10,100 nt of DNA from positions 1 through 10,100 of the forward strand of contig JACPQK010000092.1 in assembly GCA_016190535.1 (NCBI GenBank). Reading direction: 5' to 3'. Position 1 is the stretch's first letter; each line of letters begins with the position of its first letter. Positions 7,035 to 10,100 of the stretch are shown here, piece after piece. Made by a program: the position numbers and the translations under genes. Under the pieces are notes generated by a model. That model was not told the DNA's origin. It made no database searches and worked only from the letters and a program-made list of their open reading frames with translations. This stretch comes from Chloroflexota bacterium (GTDB lineage Bacteria; Chloroflexota; Dehalococcoidia; JACPQK01).

Positions 7035-8174
7035 TTGAGGGTTGCCCTGGTATCCCCCTACGATTTCGCCTACCCGGGCGGTGTCACCACCCATGTGTCC
7101 CGCCTGGACGAGGAGCTTACCCTGCGCGGGCACTATGTCCGTATCCTGGCCCCTTCCTCCCGCTCGGCGGCGGCCCTGGGCCACCCCCGGCTGGCGGTGC
7201 TGGGCAAGCCTTTCCCCTGGCCCTCCAATGGCTCCATTGCCCGGATCACCATGTCCTGGGGCCTGTTGCCCCGTATTCGCCGCCTTCTGCAGGAGGAGTG
7301 CTTCGACATCATCCATCTCCACGAGCCTTTCTGCCCCTTTTTGCCCACCGATGTCCTTCGGCTCTCCCAGTCCATCAATGTGGGCACCTTTCACGCCTTC
7401 TATACCAGCAGCAAGGCGTATGCCCTGGGGCGCTGGCTGCTTCGCCCCTACGGGCGCAAGCTCCATGCCCGCACGGCGGTCTCGGTGCCGGCCCGGGACT
7501 TTGTGGCCCGCTATTTCCCCGGAGAGTACAACCTGATCCCCAACGGGATCGACGTGGAGGGGTTTACTCCGTGGGGGCCTGGTCTCCCTGAGCTGCTGGA
7601 CGGAATGTGGAACATCCTCTTCGTGGGGCGTCTGGAGAAGCGCAAGGGCGCACACCTGCTGCTGCGGGCCTTCTCCCACATCAAGGCAGAGCTGCCTAAT
7701 AGCCGCCTGATCATCCTGGGGCCAGGGAAGCGAGGGAAAAGCCAGCTAGAGGGCCTGCTGAACGAGCTTGACCTCAGGGATGTGGTGCTGGCGGGCATGG
7801 TGCCCCACGAGGAGCTCCCCGCCTACTACCGCAGCGCTCACGTCTTCTGTGCCCCATCCCTGGGACAGGAGAGCTTTGGCATGATCCTGCTGGAGGCCAT
7901 GGCTTCGGGCGTCCCCATAGTTGCCAGCGATATCCCCGGCTATGCCAGCCTGCTGGGCCGGGAAGGCAGGGGAGTGCTGGTCCCCCGGGGAAACGTCGAC
8001 GCTCTGGCCCGTTCGGTGGTCGACCTGCTCAGGGACGGGGACCGCCGCCAGGAGATGGCCCGACTGGGCCGGGAGTATGCCCTGGGCTATAGCTGGCCCC
8101 ACATCACCGACCAGGTGGAGTCCCTCTACAGGGCACTGGTGGGGGAGGCCACCCCCGCGCTGGCCCTGGTGTGA
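7035..8174 (+). CDS. pimA: GT4-family glycosyltransferase, PimA-like phosphatidylinositol mannosyltransferase
   Basis: This is a 379-aa GT-B fold retaining glycosyltransferase of family GT4, predicted to add mannose from GDP-mannose to phosphatidylinositol at the cytoplasmic membrane face. It matches mycobacterial PimA, as I recall that sequence, over its whole length. Near the N-terminus PYDFAYPGGVTTHV corresponds to the glycine-rich acceptor loop (PGGV 14-17). Then come SNGSIAR, FDIIHLHEP (HLHEP 94-98), FVGRLEKRKG with the nucleotide-sugar-binding Arg199/Lys204, and CAPSLGQESFG with the EX7E pair Glu279/Glu287. I chose TTG 7035 as the start: AAAGG (7024-7028) lies 6 nt before it and the product begins MRVALVSPY, like the family. 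An upstream GTG at 7011 has no ribosome binding site and would add eight residues overlapping patA. The stop overlaps the next start (GTGTGA). The exact sugar and acceptor are inferred from context. Confidence 0.88.
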   Translation: MRVALVSPYDFAYPGGVTTHVSRLDEELTLRGHYVRILAPSSRSAAALGHPRLAVLGKPFPWPSNGSIARITMSWGLLPRIRRLLQEECFDIIHLHEPFCPFLPTDVLRLSQSINVGTFHAFYTSSKAYALGRWLLRPYGRKLHARTAVSVPARDFVARYFPGEYNLIPNGIDVEGFTPWGPGLPELLDGMWNILFVGRLEKRKGAHLLLRAFSHIKAELPNSRLIILGPGKRGKSQLEGLLNELDLRDVVLAGMVPHEELPAYYRSAHVFCAPSLGQESFGMILLEAMASGVPIVASDIPGYASLLGREGRGVLVPRGNVDALARSVVDLLRDGDRRQEMARLGREYALGYSWPHITDQVESLYRALVGEATPALALV

Positions 8175-8755
8175 ACCGCTACCGCCGCTGGATGGAGGCT
8201 GGGGCACGGGGCCTGGCCCTGCGTCCTGCCCGACTGCTGTCCCGCCTGGGCGCAACTCCCAACCAGATTACGGTGTCCGGCCTCCTCCTCTCCGCCGGAG
8301 CGGGAGCGCTGCTGGCCCTGGGCCAGTTCCCCTGGGCAGGCGCTCTGCTGCTTGTGGCCGGGGCCCTGGACCTGCTGGACGGGGCGCTAGCCCGGCTCAG
8401 CGGCCAGGCCACCCCCTTTGGGGCTGTGCTGGACTCCACCGTGGACCGGGCTTCCGAAGCCCTGGTGCTGGGGGGCCTCCTGGCCTTCTATGGCAGGACT
8501 GGGCCATACTACCTTGTCCTCCTGGTCTTCTCCTTTCTGGTGGGCTCGTTCCTGGTGAGCTATGTGCGCGCCCGGGCCGAGGCGGCCGGCCTCAAGGGGG
8601 AGACCGGTGTCCTGCCCCGGGGGGAGCGCGTAGTCCTGCTGGCCCTGGCCCTGTTCCTGGGGATCGTCCCCTGGGTGCTGGGCTTGCTCACCGTCCTGGC
8701 CTTTGTCACCGTGCTCCAGCGCCTGGCACTGGTATGGCGCCAGTCCAGGGGTTAG
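8171..8755 (+). CDS. pgsA: CDP-alcohol phosphatidyltransferase, phosphatidylinositol-phosphate synthase type
   Basis: This integral membrane enzyme (194 aa, several hydrophobic helices) transfers a phosphatidyl group from CDP-diacylglycerol to an alcohol. The class signature is perfect: Asp67, Asp70-Gly71, Ala74-Arg75, Gly84, Asp88 and Asp92 (DLLDGALAR then FGAVLDSTVD). The N-terminal LSRLGATPNQITVSG is also typical. Further down, SYVRARAEAAGLKG (130-143), RGERVVLLAL and VLQRLALVW line up with the mycobacterial PgsA1 phosphatidylinositol-phosphate synthase, as I recall it, rather than with PGP synthases. The acceptor is therefore probably inositol-1-phosphate, made by the first gene of this cluster. 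GTG 8171 overlaps the previous stop. No phosphatase to convert PIP to PI is recognisable within the cluster itself. Alternative acceptors such as glycerol-3-phosphate are less likely. Confidence 0.9.
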   Translation: MNRYRRWMEAGARGLALRPARLLSRLGATPNQITVSGLLLSAGAGALLALGQFPWAGALLLVAGALDLLDGALARLSGQATPFGAVLDSTVDRASEALVLGGLLAFYGRTGPYYLVLLVFSFLVGSFLVSYVRARAEAAGLKGETGVLPRGERVVLLALALFLGIVPWVLGLLTVLAFVTVLQRLALVWRQSRG

Positions 8756-8827
8756 AATAAAGCATACTGAGCAAGTACCCAAATGGGCAGTGCCTCTATG
8801 CATGGGAGCCGGGGGGCCCGGGAGGGT

Positions 8828-8849
8828 GCAGGGAACCCAGGTTCCCTGC
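8828..8849. repeat. Perfect 10-bp inverted repeat, 2-nt loop
   Basis: GCAGGGAACC (8828-8837) and GGTTCCCTGC (8840-8849) are exact reverse complements around CA. The folded RNA would probably open the last pair to give a 4-nt loop. It shares its last two bases with the next palindrome (8848-8873), so the two stems may compete. Confidence 0.7.
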
Positions 8850-8873
8850 TGGGGGACGGGGGTGTCCCCCAGC
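8848..8873. repeat. Perfect 10-bp inverted repeat with G-rich loop
   Basis: GCTGGGGGAC (8848-8857) and GTCCCCCAGC (8864-8873) pair fully around the 6-nt loop GGGGGT. It is immediately followed by a smaller hairpin, GCGGGC/GCCCGC (8872-8885), with a CUUG-type loop. No T-tract follows, so it is not a standard intrinsic terminator. It is the fullest copy of the CTGGGGG/CCCCCAG motif also seen at 2695-2711. Confidence 0.7.
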
Positions 8874-8958
8874 GGGCTTGCCCGCACCCACAAATCGCTT
8901 TCAGTAATGAGGGCTGACGTGGTACAGGTTGTTATACGTGGGTCTGGGCTGAGCCCAG

Positions 8959-8983
8959 CCCTCTCCTAGGCTATAGGAGAGGG
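8959..8983. repeat. Perfect 10-bp inverted repeat upstream of the selenoprotein gene
   Basis: CCCTCTCCTA (8959-8968) and TAGGAGAGGG (8974-8983) are exact reverse complements around the 5-nt loop GGCTA. It sits directly after the smaller CTGGGC/GCCCAG hairpin (8944-8958) and about 30 nt before the ribosome binding site at 9011. It could be a structured leader element, a protein-binding palindrome or part of a dispersed repeat. Confidence 0.65.
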
Positions 8984-9022
8984 GGCCAGGGGGTGAAGTC
9001 CCCCTATTCTAGGAGGTGAAGC

Positions 9023-9709
9023 ATGGCCAGGATGCACATCATCCAGGAGAAGGACCGCAAGCTGCTTCAGGAGAAGTTCGAGAAGGAGCTTGTCCAGGAC
9101 GTTAACCTCCTCTTCTTCACCCAGAAGTCCAGCCCCCTCGCCGTCCCCGGGCTGGAGTGCCATACCTGTCAGGATACGCACCAGCTCCTGGAGGAGATGG
9201 TAAGCCTCTCCCCCAAGCTGCACCTTCAGACCTACGACTTCCTGGCGGACGAGGCCCAGAAGCAGTCCTACGGCGTCACCGAGATCCCGGCCATTGTGCT
9301 GGACGATATCAGCGGGGGACGGCTGCGCTTCTACGGCATCCCCTCCGGCTACGAGTTCGCCACCCTGATAGACGCCCTGGTAACGGTCTCCCAGGGCAGT
9401 CCCGGCCTGGCCCCGGAGACGATGGAGACCCTGGCCAAGATCAACCAGGATGTGCACCTCCAGGTGTTCGTGACCCCTACCTGACCCTACTGTCCCATGA
9501 TGGCCAGGTTGGCCTTACGCATGGCCCTTGCCAGCCCCCGCATCCGCACCGATGTCATGGAGGTGAACGAGTTCACCCACTATGCCCAGCGCTACCGGGT
9601 CACCGGCGTGCCCAAGACCATTATCAACGATAAGGTGAGCATAGACGGAGCTGTCCCCGAGAAGGTGTTCCTGGCCCGCCTCCAGCAGGCGCTGGCCCCC
9701 AAGGGGTAG
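9023..9709 (+). CDS. Selenocysteine-containing two-thioredoxin-fold disulfide oxidoreductase (PDO / AhpF N-terminal-domain-like), TGA at 9482 read as Sec
   Basis: One continuous 229-codon frame is broken only by an in-frame TGA at 9482-9484. It encodes a 228-aa protein with two tandem thioredoxin-like folds, like the protein disulfide oxidoreductases and the N-terminal part of AhpF. The first fold has a CxxC site, ECHTC (Cys46, Cys49), and the cis-proline motif EIPA (Pro89). The second has VFVTPT-TGA-PYCP, where relatives have CPYC, then the cis-proline motif TGVPKTIIND. The TGA (codon 154) thus replaces exactly the nucleophilic first cysteine and leaves Cys157 as the partner, giving a U-P-Y-C redox site. 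Everything after the TGA is normal family sequence and there is no frameshift. The start ATG 9023 has AGGAGGTG at 9011-9018. A SECIS-like hairpin follows the TGA. TGA ends ino1 and pimA normally, so the code is not reassigned. A point mutation or sequencing error is the main alternative. No selenium-insertion genes are in the window. Confidence 0.88.
9482..9484 (+). promoter_or_regulatory. Recoded UGA (selenocysteine codon)
   Basis: This in-frame TGA stands between Thr153 and Pro155, at the first position of the C-terminal UxxC redox motif. The reading frame 9023-9481 continues in the same phase from 9485 to the TAG at 9707-9709. If Sec is not inserted, the product ends at 153 aa with only the first thioredoxin fold complete. 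Confidence 0.85.
9495..9524 (+). promoter_or_regulatory. Candidate bacterial SECIS hairpin
   Basis: The RNA directly after the UGA can fold into a two-part stem. The outer stem is CCATG (9495-9499) with CATGG (9520-9524), and the inner stem is GGCC (9502-9505) with GGCC (9511-9514). They close a 5-nt apical loop AGGTT (9506-9510), with an asymmetric internal loop between the stems. The apical loop begins 21 nt after the UGA and has G at its second position, followed by GU. This is the arrangement expected of bacterial SECIS elements, which lie within the coding region and are bound by SelB; the E. coli fdhF loop AGGUCU is similar. The upper stem is short (4 bp), so the call is moderate. Confidence 0.6.
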
Positions 9710-9954
9710 GTCAAGCCCCGCCCGGGGAGCCCACAATTGCCGCATCGGCGCGTTTCTTGCCATTATTACCTACTAGCGCTTGCCCCCGCTAGAATGGTCA
9801 TAATTAAGGCAATCCTGCACAGGGGGGAAGGGCAACAAGTCATAAGTCCACTCGGGGGACGGTATGGTCTATGAGCAAGCTGAGGAACTGGAAGGGATGA
9901 TCCAATAGATGACTGGCGCGTCGTCTCGATGAAGGAGGGACATGCTGCAAGTAG
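9710..9954. other. Intergenic stretch without a recognisable gene
   Basis: I find no gene here. It holds CCCC/GGGG around GCCC at 9716-9727 just after the selenoprotein stop, and CTAGCG (9773-9778) with CGCTAG (9787-9792), neither followed by a T-tract. TAGAAT (9790-9795) and CATAAT (9799-9804) resemble -10 boxes but lack matching -35 hexamers. Several tiny reading frames (for example ATG 9864 to TAG 9908, 14 aa; ATG 9942 to TAG 9980, 12 aa, preceded by AAGGAGG) are too short to call. No tRNA fold, in particular no tRNA-Sec, was seen. Confidence 0.5.
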
Positions 9955-10008
9955 GTGACTCTGAAAGGCAGAGGCGGTAGATGTGAACCGTTTCTTGGGC
10001 GCCTCATC

Positions 10009-10100
10009 GTGCTAGAGTATGCCAGGCTGTACCTGAAGGCTTGGGACTGGCGTCTTTTCCTCTTCATCTTCCTCTTCCTTGGCCTGCCCAACGTCTACCA
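10009..10100 (+). CDS. N-terminal fragment of a possible membrane protein (runs off window)
   Basis: A frame open to the window end could start at GTG 10009 (or GTG 9955, after the in-frame TAG at 9952). From 10009 it reads (M)LEYARLYLKAWDWRLF followed by a strongly hydrophobic LFIFLFLGLPNVY. That is an amphipathic basic start followed by a transmembrane-like helix, as at the beginning of many integral membrane proteins. There is no good ribosome binding site before GTG 10009, so the start is uncertain. I do not recognise the family. The opposite strand is also open here, but its product is a low-complexity Arg/Lys/Ser-rich mirror of the hydrophobic codons. Confidence 0.4.
   Translation, partial: MLEYARLYLKAWDWRLFLFIFLFLGLPNVY

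Larger units (their letters stand above)
8756..9022. other. Non-coding 267-nt region packed with inverted repeats
   Basis: This region between pgsA and the selenoprotein gene has no credible gene. It holds a chain of GC-rich perfect inverted repeats: CCGGG/CCCGG (8809-8821), the 10-bp 8828-8849 repeat, the 10-bp 8848-8873 repeat, GCGGGC/GCCCGC (8872-8885), CTGGGC/GCCCAG (8944-8958), the 10-bp 8959-8983 repeat and AGGGGG/CCCCCT (8988-9005). The strong ribosome binding site AGGAGGTG (9011-9018) follows 6 nt later. Some of these may end the lipid cluster transcript, others may lie in the leader of the selenoprotein mRNA. I see no convincing -35/-10 pair. Confidence 0.7.

Noticed and set aside
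8809..9005. CRISPR array or tandem repeat
   Set aside because: The inverted repeats differ from one another in sequence and length, and there is no regular direct repeat with spacers.
9023..9709. Two separate genes (a 153-aa glutaredoxin-like protein and a 70-aa protein), or a pseudogene broken by a nonsense mutation
   Set aside because: Both parts are in the same frame with only P-Y-C-P between the TGA and the second part. The break is exactly at the catalytic cysteine, no other damage is visible, and a SECIS-like hairpin follows. A single recoded gene explains all of this better.
9023..9709. General reassignment of TGA to a sense codon in this genome
   Set aside because: TGA ends ino1 (6156-6158) and pimA (8172-8174) at family-typical lengths, with the next gene starting in the overlap, so TGA is a normal stop here.
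9864..9980. Series of mini-genes of 7-14 codons, one preceded by AAGGAGG
   Set aside because: They are very short, overlap in different frames, and show no composition or similarity that sets them apart from chance.
9710..10008. tRNA-Sec, another tRNA, or a riboswitch next to the selenoprotein
   Set aside because: I looked for an acceptor stem pairing, a TTCGA-type arm and known riboswitch cores on both strands and saw none. The short inverted repeats there are unrelated.
9840..10091. Minus-strand 83-codon open frame at the window end
   Set aside because: Its start is a run of Arg/Lys codons that mirrors a hydrophobic plus-strand segment. It has no ribosome binding site and no family resemblance.

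Overview
The window is about 10 kb of GC-rich bacterial chromosome with tightly packed genes that often overlap and often start with GTG or TTG. The gene content suggests a Chloroflexota bacterium, probably of the Dehalococcoidia. The reasons are a short IF-2 (593 aa), a 47-aa double-CxxC protein of the DUF5679 type, and a complete inositol-phospholipid cluster beside a housekeeping translation operon. This placement is an inference; no rRNA or other decisive marker is present.

Region 1 (1-4313, + strand) is the translation/transcription operon: the 3' end of nusA, ylxR (apparently starting at CTG), infB, then a 197-nt gap with strong hairpins, rbfA and truB. It is followed by a 47-aa zinc-ribbon protein with its own sigma70-type promoter and a strong ribosome binding site.

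Region 2 (4353-5015, - strand) is one PHP-domain metal-dependent phosphoesterase. It converges on the zinc-ribbon gene and diverges from region 3.

Region 3 (5082-8755, + strand) is four overlapping or abutting genes: inositol-1-phosphate synthase, a PatA-like acyltransferase, a PimA-like GT4 mannosyltransferase and a CDP-alcohol phosphatidyltransferase of the phosphatidylinositol-phosphate synthase type. Together they could turn glucose-6-phosphate into inositol-1-phosphate, attach it to CDP-diacylglycerol, mannosylate the product and acylate it. This is a phosphatidylinositol-mannoside-like route best known from Actinobacteria.

Region 4 (8756-9709) is a 267-nt non-coding stretch packed with perfect GC-rich inverted repeats. 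It leads into the most interesting gene, a 228-aa two-thioredoxin-fold disulfide oxidoreductase interrupted by an in-frame TGA. The TGA lies exactly where the first cysteine of the C-terminal CPYC site should be (T-P-T-TGA-P-Y-C-P), and the frame continues intact to the end of the second fold. A bacterial SECIS-like hairpin follows the TGA. I read this as a selenoprotein with a Sec-Pro-Tyr-Cys active site. Ordinary gene callers would split it into two genes, 9023-9484 and 9497-9709.

Region 5 (9710-10100) is mostly non-coding. It ends in the start of an unidentified membrane-protein-like reading frame that runs off the window.
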